From: Manis javanica
Lineage: Eukaryota; Chordata; Mammalia; Pholidota; Manidae
Reading direction: 5' to 3'
DNA: 64,000 nt
Assembly: GCF_040802235.1 (NCBI RefSeq)
Contig: NC_133157.1
Location: forward strand, 21,903,501 to 21,967,500
The notes under the pieces: model-generated
What the model saw: only the letters and a program-made list of their open reading frames with translations
Told to the model about the DNA's origin: nothing
Database searches by the model: none
In this document: in pieces, positions 32,043 through 44,998 of the stretch
Layout of the letters: each line of letters starts with the position of its first letter
Position numbering within the stretch: position 1 is the first letter of the stretch
Made by a program: the position numbers and the translations under genes

Positions 32043-33635
32043 ATAATTTAAGCTTTTTTTATTGAGTTATAATTGACATACATTATATTAGTTTAAGATG
32101 TACAACATAATGATTCAATATTTGTATGTATATTCAAAACAATCACCAAAATAAGCCTAGTTAACATCCATCACCATACAGTTACAAAATATTTTTTTCA
32201 TGTGATGGGAACTTTAAAGATTTACTCTCTTAGCAACTTTCACATACACAGTACAGTTTTAACTACAGTCTCCATGCTGTACATTACATCTCCATGAGTC
32301 ATTTATTTTATAACAAGAGGTTTGTACATTTTGACACCTCACCCATTCCCCTACCCCCCAACTCCCCACCTATGGCTAATAGCAGTCTGTTCTCTCTATC
32401 TGAGCAGTTTTTGTTTTCTGTTTTTTAAGACTATACATATAAATGAGATGATACAATGTTTTTCTCTATTTCATATTTCACTTCACATAGTACCCTCAAG
32501 GTCTACCCATAGTGTCACAAATGGCAAGATTTCATTCTTTTTTATGGCTGAATAATATTCCATTATATTTATATACCATATTTCTTTATCCCTTCATTTA
32601 TCAATTGTCTGTTAGGTTGTTTCCATATGTTGGCTATTGTAAATAATGCTGCAATGAACATGGAGGTGCATATATCTTTTCGAGTTAGTGTTTTCATTTT
32701 CTTTGGGTAAATACCTAGAGGTAGAGTTGCTAGATCATATGATATTTCTATTTTTAATCTCCTGAGGAACCCCCATACTGCTTTCTGTAGTGGCTGCACC
32801 AATTTACATTCCATCATTGAACAAGGGCTCCCTTTTCTCCACATCCTCACCAACATTCAGTATTTCTTGTGATTTTGATACTAGCCATTCTGAGTTGTGT
32901 GAGGTGATATCTCACTGTGGTTTTGATTTGCATTTCCCTGATGATTAGAGATGTGAACATCTTTTCATGTGTCTGTTGGCCATCTGTATGTCTTCCTTGG
33001 AAAAATATCTATTCAGTTCCTCTGCCCATTTTTTAATTGGATTATTAGGTTTTTTTGATGTTGAGTTGTATGCATTCTTTATATATTTTGAATATCAAAG
33101 CCTTATCAGATATATCATTTGTGAACATATTCTCCCATTCAGTAGGTTGTCTTTTCATAGGTTTCCTTCACTGTACAAAAGCTTTTTAGTTTGATAGAGT
33201 TCCAATTGTTGATCTTTTATTTTATTTATTTTGTTTTTGGTGTCAAATCTAGAAAAATCATTGTCAAGGCTCTTGTCAAGGAATTTACTGCCTAAGAGTT
33301 TTATTGTTTCATCTTTTACAGTCATGTCTTCAATTTGAGTTAATTGTTGTGAATGATATAAGATACTGGTCCAATTTCATTCTTTCACATATGGTTCTCC
33401 AGTTTTCCCAACATCATTTATTGAAGAGACTGAGCTTTCCCCATTGTATATTATTGCTCCTTTGTCATAAATGACTTGACCATATATGCATGGGTTTCTT
33501 TCTGGACTTTCTGTTCTATTCCATTGATCTATTTTTTTTTATGCTAATACCATACTGTTTTGATTAGTATAGTTTTGTAATATAGTTTGATCTCAGAGAA
33601 TATGATGACTCCAGCTTTGTTTTTCTTTCTCAAGA
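32043..33635 (-). mobile_element. L1 3' fragment (ORF2 C-terminus and 3' UTR), antisense
   Basis: The block reads as the reverse complement of an old L1M-type 3' end. It has TTTATTGAGTTATAATTGACATAC at the 3' UTR end, then GTAAATAATGCTGCAATGAACATGG, CCAATTTACATTCC, GATTTGCATTTCCCTGATGA and ATATATTTTGAATATCAA in the ORF2 C-terminal region. It ends near GACTCCAGCTTTGTTTTTC. It is 5'-truncated and full of stops. It lies antisense in the last SVEP1 intron. Confidence 0.9.
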
Positions 33636-33639
33636 TTTA

Positions 33640-34950
33640 AAGTATTTAAAACCTCAGGAAATGTCAGAGATATTGCATCATACCATGGATAAAATATTTG
33701 CAATATTAAAACATTTTCCTCACAAATTTTGCAGTGTTGGAATACTGCCAGTCTGTATCTTCTTCCAATATACATTATTGCATTACATCACTTAGATTTG
33801 TATTATGTACATTTACTTCCATCTTATAGGTATCATTAAAAACCAATGGATACTTCTATATTCATCTTAAAAAGAGGGAAGTTCAGTTAACTGAGAACAA
33901 CTCTTGTTTTTCATTTCCTTTCATGTTGATTGGAATTTCAAAGTCATCTTGCAAAAACAAGGTCTATTTAACTACAAATTTAAAAAAAAATCTGTCTCGT
34001 ACCATATCATCTCGAGTACATGCCATCTCTGCAGACAGAAAAAGTAGATTGAGCCCCAAAGAGCAAATTTGGATTATACAAGTACATTCAGAAGCTTCCA
34101 AGATAAAGATGATTCTACCTGAAAATGGAGTTGAAAGAATTTAAGAAAATGAGAGTCAAACTGGAATGGATTCCTGGGGAAAAAAGAGAGAAGAGAAAAG
34201 AAGTGAGAGGGAGAGAGGGGGTGGGTGGGGGGAAAGAAGATAAAAGGAATAATAATGACAGTGACTCCAAGGGACCAGGAAGTATTTATAACATTCCTAG
34301 TTTTAGACTTTATATTTCAACTCCTTCATCTTACAGATTAGAAAAGGAAACCCAGAGTTTGTGTGCTTCCCTCACATCAAAATACTCCCATAGGAGCTCT
34401 TTCTTGACCAAGGGGAAAGGTAGATAGCTTCTCTAAAAATGCTGTGTATTAAAAAGAGAACAAAATCTAGATTTTTAAAATGAAAATGTTTGATAAAGAA
34501 AAAACGATTATGGAAAATTGAGCTGATAGGTATATCCCACATTCAAGGGAAGGTCAACTTCAATCCAGAGGACTGGGCAAGTCACGCCTCCTCTCACCGT
34601 TACAAGGTTTTCTAGGATGACTGTAGAAGTTAAGACTCTCTTACTGTAACTCTAACTAAGCAAAGGAAGGAATTTGTTATGACGATAGAGAGACCGTGCA
34701 TGGAACCCAAATATATGTGGTGGCCAAGCATCAGGAGAACGAGCCTGAGGACTTGAAAGCCTCCAGCGGCCTCTCGCCAGTGTCTGCCCCACCCTCTCTC
34801 ATGCTGGAGTATGGTTTTCTCTGCCTGCACAGATCACAGCTAATGCATGCCCAGGTGGCTGAGACTTTCAGTCCTGTTTTAATCAGCCACAAAAGAGCTG
34901 TTACTGCTTCTGCTCAGTCTTTCCTGTCGAATCTCTTTGTTTTTTGTTCC
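33640..34950 (+). other. End of the last SVEP1 intron, no gene seen
   Basis: It includes a purine-rich low-complexity stretch (about 34180-34255) and ordinary intronic sequence leading to the polypyrimidine tract of the terminal exon. I recognise no further exon. Confidence 0.7.
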
Positions 34951-34952
34951 AG

Positions 34953-34974
34953 GAAAAGGAGGATTGGGTTTTAA
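34953..34974 (+). CDS. SVEP1: SVEP1 terminal coding exon: basic tail and stop
   Basis: The acceptor is TTTTTTGTTCCAG. The exon enters in phase 2, completing an Arg codon from the previous exon, and encodes K-R-R-I-G-F then TAA. A short RKRR-I/T-GF tail is what I remember for the mammalian SVEP1 C-terminus, which supports both the gene identity and the exon. The exon continues as 3' UTR. Confidence 0.93.
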
Positions 34975-35480
34975 CCACTGAACAGCCAGCCAGCTCTCCT
35001 AAAAGCTGGGTCATCTCTTCCTGGTAGTCCTGGGCATCCTGGAACTTATGCAAAGAAATTCCAACACGGTGCTGGGTCTTATTTGTTTATTAAACTTGTT
35101 ATTTTGGGGTTTATCTTTTTATTTTGTGTTATATTTTGTTATTCCTTGTGACATACTTTCTTACATGTTTCCATTTTTAAATATGCCTGTATTTTCTACA
35201 TAAAAATATATTAAATAGATGCTGCTCCACTCTCACAAAATGTACATACTCTGCTATCTATTGAGAAAGTTCCTGGGACACATTTTTATCAGTTACTTAA
35301 AATGATTTTTCAATTAAAATATATTTTGCTACTAAATAATATTTTGCTGAATAGTGCCATTTTGTGAGGTAGCCTGGGAATAATGAAGAGGATTAATGAT
35401 CTCTCATCTATGCTATTGGCACAATACAAGATCACATGTAGTGTAAAGAGAAATTACAATAAAGGAGACCCTTCGTTTAG
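34975..35480 (+). other. SVEP1: SVEP1 3' UTR (end inferred)
   Basis: Sequence after the TAA is A/T-rich. The first canonical AATAAA after the stop is at 35458-35463; weaker ATTAAA variants occur at about 35089 and 35209. The 3' end is therefore placed near 35480, but an earlier or later site is possible. Confidence 0.5.
35458..35463 (+). terminator. SVEP1: Candidate polyadenylation signal AATAAA for SVEP1
   Basis: AATAAA in TTACAATAAAGGAG, 484 bp after the stop codon, followed by a T-rich, GT-containing stretch (TTTAGTTCTGTCTTCTTT). It is the best candidate by sequence alone. Confidence 0.45.
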
Positions 35481-36199
35481 TTCTGTCTTCTTTACAATAT
35501 GTGTAACGATTAAGGTTTCCTTTCATTTAATCTAACTATTGAACTATTAACCCTTCACACAGAATGCTGTCCCGGTGCTGAGAGCAGCCTGGCTAATTCC
35601 TTTCCCAACATTTGGAAAACTGTAGGCATCGGCTTAGTGGATGGAGGAAAAAGCATTATGATCCTGGTTCACAAGATGAAGTGCTTTATTTCTTCTCACA
35701 GCTGGAATAGGCAATGCAAGAACTGGAAGATTAACAGAGAGCCCATTTCTGGGTCATAATCCCACAGCTCACTGCTTTGGGAGACATGAGATAAGAATAG
35801 GAGGACAGGGAAAGGGAAGGAAAAAGGCAAATGGGAAAAGTTCCCCAGAATTATGCTCCTGGTCCTACTTGCGAAAAAGAATTGAGGTTACCCAGGCAGA
35901 GCCGAGCTGCCCCTCAGCTCCTACTGCTTACCTGCCTCCATCACTATACTTCCACCAGGATAAGGACTTCCCCAGACTTCTGGAAAGTAAAGCCAAACAC
36001 TAGATTTTGTTTAGGATAGGAAAATTACAATCAACTCACCTCAATCCTCTGGGAGAATTGTTCCAACATACGGCATGAGATCCGTTGTAACACTGTGGAG
36101 AAATGTAGGAAAGATGAAAATGAGCTTGATGGTCCTAGTGGTTCTCTTTACTGCCCTGCACTTCCCTCAGCCATTGATTTCTCCTCACCAACAAAACAC

Positions 36200-36660
36200 A
36201 ATGAATTCTTACCATGTGAGAAAATACTCAACCTCACAAATCTGGTATGCAAATTCAAACAGTGAGAAACCATTTTATCTGATTAGCAGTGACTTGTTTT
36301 TAATGTTAATAAACAGTACTGGCAAATGTGGAATGCAATAGGAAATTTTATAGATTGTCAATGAGAGTGTGAATGACTATAATTTTAGAAAGCACCTTGA
36401 CAATATGTATTCTTAAAAGTATTTTTATATGCTTTGAGCTAATATAAAGCAAGTGTTAGACGTAATAAAGTTCATCATAGCATAATTATTATAGGTGAAA
36501 ATGTGTACATGGACTCTAAACTATACTACCTTAAGCACATTTCTGAATCACATTATTTCTAGCCTTCAACGAGAAGGCAGTAACATGGAACATGCATGCA
36601 GTATAAGGTTAAATGAGGAAAAAAGGACATAAAATTTTCCTGACTCATATGGTTAAAAAA
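36200..36660 (+). repeat. Old L1 3'-region fragment
   Basis: AAATACTCAACCTCACAAATCTG, ATGCAAATTCAAACAGTGAGAAACCATTTTATCTGATTAG and GTCAATGAGAGTGTGAATGAC follow the order of the L1M ORF2 C-terminus/3' end in sense orientation. It is diverged, with approximate ends. Confidence 0.55.
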
Positions 36661-36699
36661 ATCTACAAAAGTAATGCAAAATGAAGATGAGAAGGAAAA

Positions 36700-36800
36700 A
36701 TGCCCCAGGTCACAGAGCTATAAATAACACTGGCACTTGAATTTAAACTCTGACAAGCCTGGGCCCAAATGTCTGTACTTTTCTTACTGTATTCAAATGC
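36700..36800 (-). repeat. MIR SINE, antisense fragment
   Basis: CCCCAGGTCACAGAGCTATAAATAACACTGGCACTTGAATTTAAAC matches the antisense MIR core. Confidence 0.65.
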
Positions 36801-37689
36801 TACTTCTTAGTTTTAGAATATTCACTTGGCAAACATGAAATAGTTAACACAACAGATAAAAAAAAATTCTGTGATACATGACAGTCAAATGGAATACGGC
36901 TCTTGCCCCAAGAATGAAAAAATCATGCCCTCATTGTATAGTTTCCCCTGCCTGGTATCATAGAAGTGTCAAGTCCTAAAAAGTCCTATGATCATTTCAA
37001 TAGATGTAGAAAAAGCTTTCGGAAAATCTTAGTACCTATCAATGTCAAACTTTGTTAATAATGATTTTCCTTAAGACATGGAGCTGTGGGTGATCTTTAT
37101 CTCTCATCCAAATATTACCCTTTATTTCTGACATATTCATAAATATGCTTTTGTATTCATAAAAATCTTATCTAAACATTAATTGATGTAAAAGCTCCCC
37201 ATCAATGCAGGTATCATCTTTCTATTTACCCTAATTAACCTGGCATATGCATTGGTATGTATTGTATGAGTTTAAAAATCTTACCTCCATTTCGTTTTGT
37301 GTAAACACTCCTTCAGAAGAGTTCAGATCCAAATGACTATTAGAATAATATAAAATGGAAACTGTTGCCAAGAGGAAATAATCAACAAATTTTGATCTAC
37401 TTACATACACAAGAGGAATGCTTGCTGATGATCAAATTAAGGACTTAATGAATGAATTATTAAAACTATCAGTGTATTTTTGCCATATATACATGTGCCT
37501 TTTGTTCCGAATAACATAAGAGACAGACACTAACAACATCTCAAAGTACCAGCCAAGCTACAACAGAATTATTTTCTTTTGCTTCCCTAACAACCAACAT
37601 AGTAGCAATACTCTTTTTTTTTTTTTTTTGGAAGGGATTATAACTAATTATTCATGATTCCCTCCTAACTCTGACCTTAAGGCAGTGAC

Positions 37690-38090
37690 AGCAACTTCAA
37701 ACCTTCATTTTTTCCCCATAATTATCTTAACATACCAGCCATTCAAGGTAACATGGGCCCAAAATGTACACAGGGATGGAACCCGAAAGAACTGGATTGT
37801 TTCGAAAATAATGAAAAGCAGCAGCAGACTCACAGACTCCAAGAAGGACTAGCAGTTACCAAAGGGGAGGGTTGGGGGAGGGCAAGTGGGGAGGGAGGGA
37901 GAAGGGGATTGTGGGGTATCATGATTGGTGCACGTGGTGTGTGTGGGGTCACAGAGAAGACAGTATAGCACAGAGAAGACAAGTAGAGACTGTGGCATCT
38001 TACTACACGGATGAACAGTGACTGCATTGGGGTATGGAGGGACTTGATAATAAGGGTAAATGTAGTAACCACATAGTTTTTCTTGTTGAT
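37690..38090 (+). repeat. Probable L1 3' UTR fragment
   Basis: CAGTTACCAAAGGGGAGGGTTGGGGGAGGG, followed by GAACAGTGACTGCATTGGGG and GGGACTTGATAATAAGGGTAAATGTAGTAACCACAT, resembles the G-rich L1 3' UTR and tail of several mammals. I rate the class as likely, the subfamily as unknown. Confidence 0.5.
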
Positions 38091-39169
38091 TTTTAAAATG
38101 TTACGTTTATAATTTTCCAGAAAGAAAAAGCTGTGTGTAGTGTAATATTGGCATTATGCTGTAGGACTTACAATGTCCATATTCACATGGCCCTGTGCCT
38201 GGGAATCTTACCTAAATCCTTCATCCCTTCAGACCCCAGTGAGGACTTCATCTTTGGAACCAAAGTGCTGGAAAACGTTTTTGTAATATTTAAACTTTTA
38301 TTCTGTAAAGCTGTTGATGTTAATAATAATGGAGATATGTGAGGAAAAAAGAAAAGAAAAGAATGAAAACCTGCAAACATAAGAGCTACATGTCTTCATC
38401 TGGTATTATAGCTACATGTTCCTGGCTGCAGTAATCAGCAGGCAGAGCCCCTTAAAGTATATGCTCTTCAGTGAAATATTTCTGAGCTGTTAAGTTTTTG
38501 TGAATGGAGCCAGGCTACTTTAAAGAGGCACATGTAGATCGAGGCTGCTGGGGTGTAAGAGTCACAGTACAGACTGCGGTCCCCTTCTCCTTGGAGGAAA
38601 TGCTGATCACACCCACTCTTCATAGAAACAACATTCAAGAGCACTTGCTCCACCCTCCTAAGTCCTGACCTGCCTGATTACGCACCGGATCCTCACCCTT
38701 CTGAATCATTAAGATTTCCCCTTTCATTAGTCCACTGGAACCTTCACTTTCCCAGAAAAGTACTCAAGCTAGTTTATGCTTCTGTAAATTCAAGTGCATC
38801 TGATCAGCAAAGGGAACAGAGAGCAAACCGACAAACTAGAAAAGCCTGAAAGAATGGATTAAGGTGAAGATCATAAAAAAGTAGCAAAATTGCCTACATG
38901 CATTTTGTAATTATACCCCATTCTTCCAGAGCTGTCACTGAAAATCTAGGAAATGTATAGTCAAAGGGGAAAACCTTCCAAAGTCTTTTTTGCACACCTT
39001 GTAGTTTGTATTCTGCTTTGTAATTTAAGATGTATTTTTCTCCTACATTGTCTCATAAATTGTGAGACTTGAAATTATGTGGATGACTAGCATTTACATG
39101 GATGACTACCAATGGCTGAATAGATGTTGGAATCCCTTCTCAGCCTCTTCCCAATCCATCTCAGCTAAT

Positions 39170-39305
39170 TCTGCAAACTACCTCTTTTACACTTAAGAAA
39201 AATGAGGTAAAGAGAAGAAATGCCTACAAGATCTAGAAATTACTACCCAACACCTGAGGTCCAACGCTAGGGTTCAGAGTACCACACTTTATAGAGAACA
39301 GACCT
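39170..39305 (-). repeat. MIR SINE, antisense fragment
   Basis: CTACCTCTTTTACACTTAAGAAAAATGAGG and AGAAGAAATGCCTACAAGATC keep the antisense MIR order, but it is diverged. Confidence 0.45.
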
Positions 39306-39925
39306 TAGCCAGACTACGGCTGTTATTTTCAACCACAAGTAAACTTTATAACTATGATAGTTTATTATTACAGTCTATGTTTCTGATGTTTGCAAAAGAA
39401 AATGTTCCTAATCACAAAGCAGCCTTAGTTTTTGTAAAAGTTCCACCAAATAACTCCAGGCTGTGTTTAAAGGGCAGCCCAATTATGTAAGTCATAACTG
39501 CAACATTGGAAGACCTAGTGATGAATGGCTTTCAGTTCTCTGAATATTCATGTTCTCATCTTGAGGCCTCCACACAAGTCATTTCCTTTACCTGTGTTAC
39601 TTTCCCCTACTTCCACTCTTCACCCAACCCACCATCGTAATCACCATCCCCCCTCACTGTTCTTGCCTCCATTTGTTCTTTCTCTTTTTTAACAAGCAGA
39701 GTAGTTTGAGACAGCAAAAGTACACACTCAAGGAGGGAGTGTGGGCATGCTCAAGAGATAAGCGGCCTCCACCCTTTGTTTTTGAGTTCTCAAATGCCGT
39801 AGACTTTGTTCTAAACCCCCTGCCACACCACAAGATCAACTTCTATAAGACACAGGGAGAGTGAGCTCTCCTCTTTCTTATTCCAAAATTCCTTCCAGTC
39901 CAGAATTCAAGTGAAAATGAATATG

Positions 39926-39929
<4 letters not shown>

Positions 39930-40011
<82 letters not shown>
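39930..40011 (+). repeat. (TG)n(GA)n microsatellite
   Basis: About 32 TG units, then eight or nine GA units. It faces an (AC)n tract 52 bp downstream. Confidence 0.97.
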
Positions 40012-40061
40012 TAAGATTCAGAAGGAGAAGCAACAGGTCATATATATCTAGAAGCTCTCTT

Positions 40062-40062
<1 letters not shown>

Positions 40063-40101
<39 letters not shown>
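40063..40101 (+). repeat. (AC)n microsatellite
   Basis: About 19 AC units. It is complementary to the TG tract at 39930-39994, so the two could pair into a long hairpin. Confidence 0.97.
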
Positions 40102-40103
<2 letters not shown>

Positions 40104-41089
40104 CAAACTTTTTATCCCTATCAAAATAGTTCATGATCTTGGTCTTAAGCCACTGTTGAGCTTGCTGCATTGAACCTTGAGTAGACTCTGGAAGACAGAA
40201 ATGGAACTCAGAAATCTGTAACCATGGTGTCTCAAGAATATACTTATACTTTTATAGAGAAGACGTGGGCACTGAAGTGTCTCCTACCAAAGTAAAAGAT
40301 AGAAAAGGCACCGAGCTCCTGTTAATTCTTCACTGCACAGGCTGCCAATATGATACAACTTGATAACCCTGCCAAGTGGAACAAGGGATGTAACAGGAAG
40401 GGACACCCACCCATTTGCATTCTTGATCTCATGCATATCATTATGTTAATATTTTGCTAGTTCTATAGTAAACTAAAGGGAAAGCCAATCCATGCAACTC
40501 AGAGTTAACAGTCATGCTTCTCTCTAATCTGAGAAGCAGAACCAGTCTTTGTGGTCTGGTCTAACTGCACTTCTCATCTTGCTGAACTCAAACTTCTGTT
40601 CTAGGTGAACTTCTGGTCTACCATGGTAGACCACTTCTAAGCCACACCCAGAACTTCCCCCACGGTGAAGCTAACTAGACCACAGGTAGTTCTGCTTCAG
40701 ACTATATGTATATTTAATGTGCTTCAGATTTTAATACAATTCCTATAATTTGACGGTCTTCTACCAAGAGTGAAGTGCACACAGGGCAAATGAAATGGGA
40801 CATTTAACTGTACAAATTCCTATTGTTGCTCCTTGTTTCCCACTTATGTAGTTTAAAAATTGTAAACCACTCCAAACAGTTCTATGTGGTGTCTCTCCTA
40901 ATTTCACCTTCCCATGTACAACACCCTTTAATTTACTAACTCAACTCTTTTTATCTGTATGACTAAACTTGGTGCCTCTTACCCTCCTATAGAGTAGATT
41001 CCCCTTCTTATTTTCCCCCTGCCCAATAGCTGCCCTTCCACTACGGTTCTGAGATGAGACCCTAGCAGATATTTATCATTCATCTGCCT

Positions 41090-41200
41090 CCCTCCCTCCA
41101 TGAAGACAGAAATAGTATCTTACTTACCAATATGTCCTTAGTAGTATTTGCCATATAGTAGGTACTTAATAAATACTAAGGAAAGAAAGAAATAATAAAG
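41090..41200 (+). repeat. L2 LINE 3'-end fragment
   Basis: CATGAAGACAGAAATAGTATCTTAC, AATATGTCCTTAGTAGTATTTGCC and ATAGTAGGTACTTAATAAATAC follow the L2 3'-terminal consensus order. Confidence 0.75.
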
Positions 41201-42649
41201 ACTGTGGGGGCAGAAACCTTTCGTACAACATAACAGAAAAACAATTAGGGGGTCTCCAGGAATACAGTCCCCATAAAAACATATATTAATTATTTTAGGT
41301 AACATTTTAGATAAATTACGTATATATATAATTTTTCCTCAAAAGAAAATGACATAGTTTTTCAATTATGTTTTCATAATTTGCCCTTCCAAAGTCAAAG
41401 ACAGAAGAAATCTGGATGATAGAAATGATGATAGTTACCTTGAAGGCTAGGTTAATTTGGAGGGTGCCGAGCAGTGTTTAGCACATGACTACATGGTTTC
41501 TGATGTACTGATGAGGTATTGGAAGACATTTGATGTTGACAAATTACTTTGGTTAAAGAGAAAGAGTCCAAGAAAAACAGTGTTCAAGAGGTACCTGTTC
41601 ATCCTTCCTGTGCAAAAGGACCATCATGCTCCTCGATGTTTGCAGGTTTTGCAGCCCACCTCCTTAGCAGTAACACCTTGGCACATGTTTCACTTCCATC
41701 ATGCCAGGTATTTGTTTTTCAATCTTCTTTGTGGCTTTATCCTTATAAAGAAAGTTATGCTTTATGTGTGAGTTATAAAAAATGTTCAGTTTATGTTTAT
41801 TTCCTAGCAAGCTAAACTGCTTCTCAGAAAGGTTTGATGTCTTTGCAAATATGCCAGAATAGAACTGCGAGGGAAATTGTCTACCTCTATTCAACACAAA
41901 AGATATAAAAGAGTTCTTCTGTTAGAAGCGTGTTTATTAATCAGGAAAAATTAGGCACAAACTACTGATTCAGTAACTGAGAGATGAATATTTGGAATTA
42001 CTATTGATTTCATTGGTTGGGATAACTTTTGGTCATTTTTAAGGCTTGGCATATTAGATAGTCATACTGAAATATTTACTTATGAAATTATATCAATGTT
42101 TGGATTTGCTTTCAAATGCTCCAAAATTTTTTTAAAACTTGGCAGGGAGGCAGCTATAACTAAAGCATGAATAGCAGAATGTTGATGATAGCTGAAACTG
42201 AATCAGGGGTTCACCTCTTATTTTTGTTTGCAATTGCAGGGATTCACCTCTTATTTTTGTTTGTATTTGAAATTTTCCACAACTAAAAAATGTGTTTACA
42301 TCACACTTATTGGCTATTATCTGATGACACCTGTATTTACTATCCATGAGACTTGGAGTTAAATGCATTGCTGTCCAATCCACAAACAGGCAAATGCATG
42401 GTATCTGGGAAACCATGGTCTGAAATTATAGAACAGTAAGATGAGTCCCTTCATAAAAAGAAAACGTAGCTGACTCACTTTCATGCTGTTTGCTTATTAA
42501 ATATATAAGATCCCTGAACTTAATGGCTTCATCCTGTGGGCACCAGAGCGCTTTGGACACATATCAAAGCAACTTTCTCTTTATATCATGGCTAGTTGAG
42601 GTGTCTGGAACATCCTTAATGGGCAAGGTTTATTTCTTATTTATGGGTA

Positions 42650-42775
42650 CAGTGATTAAAAGCACAGGCTCTAGAATGCAGCCACCCACATTGAAGTCCT
42701 GGCCCCTCCCCTTACAAGCACACTAGGCTTTCTCATCTGCATAATGGAAGCAATTACAGGTCCTACTCCAGCTGT
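42650..42775 (+). repeat. MIR SINE
   Basis: AGTGATTAAAAGCACAGGCTCTAGAATGCAGCC, then TTTCTCATCTGCATAATGGAAGCAATTAC. It is the MIR 5' and core pattern. Confidence 0.75.
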
Positions 42776-42779
42776 TGGT

Positions 42780-44495
42780 GTGCGGATCAAGGAGTCACAC
42801 AAGTTAAGTAGGAATTCTCTCAGTTTACTGAATCAGTCAATTTATCTCAATTAAGTACATGTCCTTACAAGTCCCACTATGATACTAACTGTTCATGGGA
42901 TGTAACTGAGTCTCTTTTGCTTCCTAACCCTATATTCTGTCCAGGCAGCCAGGCTAGACTGGAGGATCTTCACAATACTGAAAGCCACGCCCTTCAGAGC
43001 AAAGTGCAAGCAACATTAGCTTCATCGCAACATTGCGATGCTCTAGACAGGTGAGTGAGACATTCTGTGGATCTTATGGATTTGATGCCTTGATGGTTCC
43101 AAACCTCTTCCTCTGGTTTGCAAGACACAGGAAGACACAATCTTGAGGTAACTACACTGGAACTGGAGTAGAAGAGCTCTCTTATGCTTGGCTGTGAGCC
43201 ATGCTATCAGTTTACCAAGACAATCGATTTTCCTATATCCCACCCCCCAGGGCCCCTGCTACCTACACAACACGAGTGACCCTCCTCCCCTTAGTTCTTT
43301 CAGCTTGATGTTCAGCGTTCTGACCCAGCTATTAGAAGAAGGACTTGAGGATTAATAAGTCTTGACTAGAGTTGCCTCACTTACATTCTCAGATATAATG
43401 GTATCTAGGTAGTAGTTGGACTTAAACATAAACACATTATTCAACAGGATATTTAACATTACATTTGCCCAAAATATCTTACTAAAATCTCTGAAATGGG
43501 AGTGCATCTTACAATGGCATGGCTTAGTGTAACTGGCAGTTTAATAGTTTATCTTAGCATTGTGGTATCTTAGATTCAATAAGAAGCAATCAAATAAAAT
43601 CTTCAGTGCCTCGCATTGTATATGGAAAGTTACAGGCTTGGCTGAATTACTGGCCCAAGGCTCTAGATGTATTATCTGGGCCTGTGAAAAGCCTTGAGTC
43701 TCTCTATTCTCTGAACCCTGCTATTGCTAGTGAAAAATAAACATCAGGATAAAGGAAAAAATTGTGAGTTCTTTGAAACCCTGAACTTTGATTTGAGAAA
43801 GGGTCTTTGCTAAGCATCATTGTTTTTGTTTGTATGAGTCATGGATCTCCTCTCCAGTTCCCGACCTTCCCCCCAAATTCTGTTGGTTTTCCTAATAGAT
43901 GAGTAGGCTATGGGAAAGAGGAGTTAGCAAATCCAGCTTCTTTCCTCCTAAAATGCTTCTTATAACAGAGTCATTCCCTTGAACACACCCACCTACGTTC
44001 TCCACCCAGTATCAGCCTTGTCATCAAGTTCCCTGGTGATTCACGTAAACATGCCCTGGGGGGCCTGGCTTTCTGGCAGGAGTATCTGGACGACACCCCT
44101 ACACCCTGCCCGTGATCATGTTTCCCTTTTCTTCTGGTGTGCTGACCTTCAGGAAATGTGCCTTTTTCCAAATCAGCTTCTGTCCAAATCAGCTTCTGCA
44201 ATAATAATCAGGGCCATTCAGACCCCTTAAAAGCATTACTTTGCCATGTTGTGTGACTCCTAGAGTTGTTTTCTGCTATGGTGAAACTGCAGTATCAAAA
44301 TCTGGAAGAAGATTTTTGCCCAAACAGGCCCCAAAGAAAGTCCATTGCAGTAAATGTAAGACTGAGGTTCTGTTTTACTTGTAAATGTCTTACCTATATC
44401 ATTCATCTTTCTGTCTCCATTATAGATGCCAGGTACTGCTCCCTGTTAAATAAATGACAATAACAATCTTATGGATCTGTGGAGCAAGTGAAGCT
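42780..44495. other. Intergenic, no gene or clear element seen
   Basis: I found no exon, RNA gene or confidently assignable repeat. Short open frames here (for example around 43980-44230) have no recognisable family features. Confidence 0.6.
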
Positions 44496-44499
44496 TTCA

Positions 44500-44595
44500 A
44501 AGCCAGTTTTCATATATAATCTCATTTGATCCTCATAACAAGTCAGTGAGGTAGGCAGTCCAAGTCATCTCGGCCCCATTTCACAGATCAACAAT
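44500..44595 (-). repeat. MIR SINE, antisense fragment
   Basis: AATCTCATTTGATCCTCATAACAAGTCAGTGAGGTAGGCAG with CCCCATTTCACAGATC is the antisense MIR 3' part. Confidence 0.75.
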
Positions 44596-44998
44596 TCTCA
44601 AACTTTTTTAGGTTTGGAGCAATCAGTCATGGTGCCCTCTGAGGAACAGTGCAAACTAGTTTCATGTTAAATCACATAGCAACTGATTTGTCAGTTCTGG
44701 GACAGGCAACGTCCAGCTACTGTTCAGGCAGAAGCCATGTGGTGTATTGGTGGAGTGGTGGTTAGAGCTGGGGCCAGATTTGGTGAAGGTAGGAGCAGAG
44801 TGGCACAAATTCTAGGAGCAAGATAGGATTTCCTAAACTAGGAAAACAGAAGGCCCAGAGTAATCCATTTATTAGCTATTTTATTAATAACCATAGCACA
44901 TAAATACATTTTTAGATGAGTGGTACCTACAGGTACCATAATAAATTCTGTCTGCAAACAATATACACTGTGGATTGCCATGAAAAGTGCCATCCCAC

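Noticed and set aside
38133-38342. 69-codon plus-strand frame and similar short intergenic frames
   Set aside because: The length is within chance for this composition and no domain is visible.
39878-40099. Minus-strand open frame of 73 codons (Cys/Val and Thr/His repeats)
   Set aside because: Pure translation of TG/AC microsatellites.
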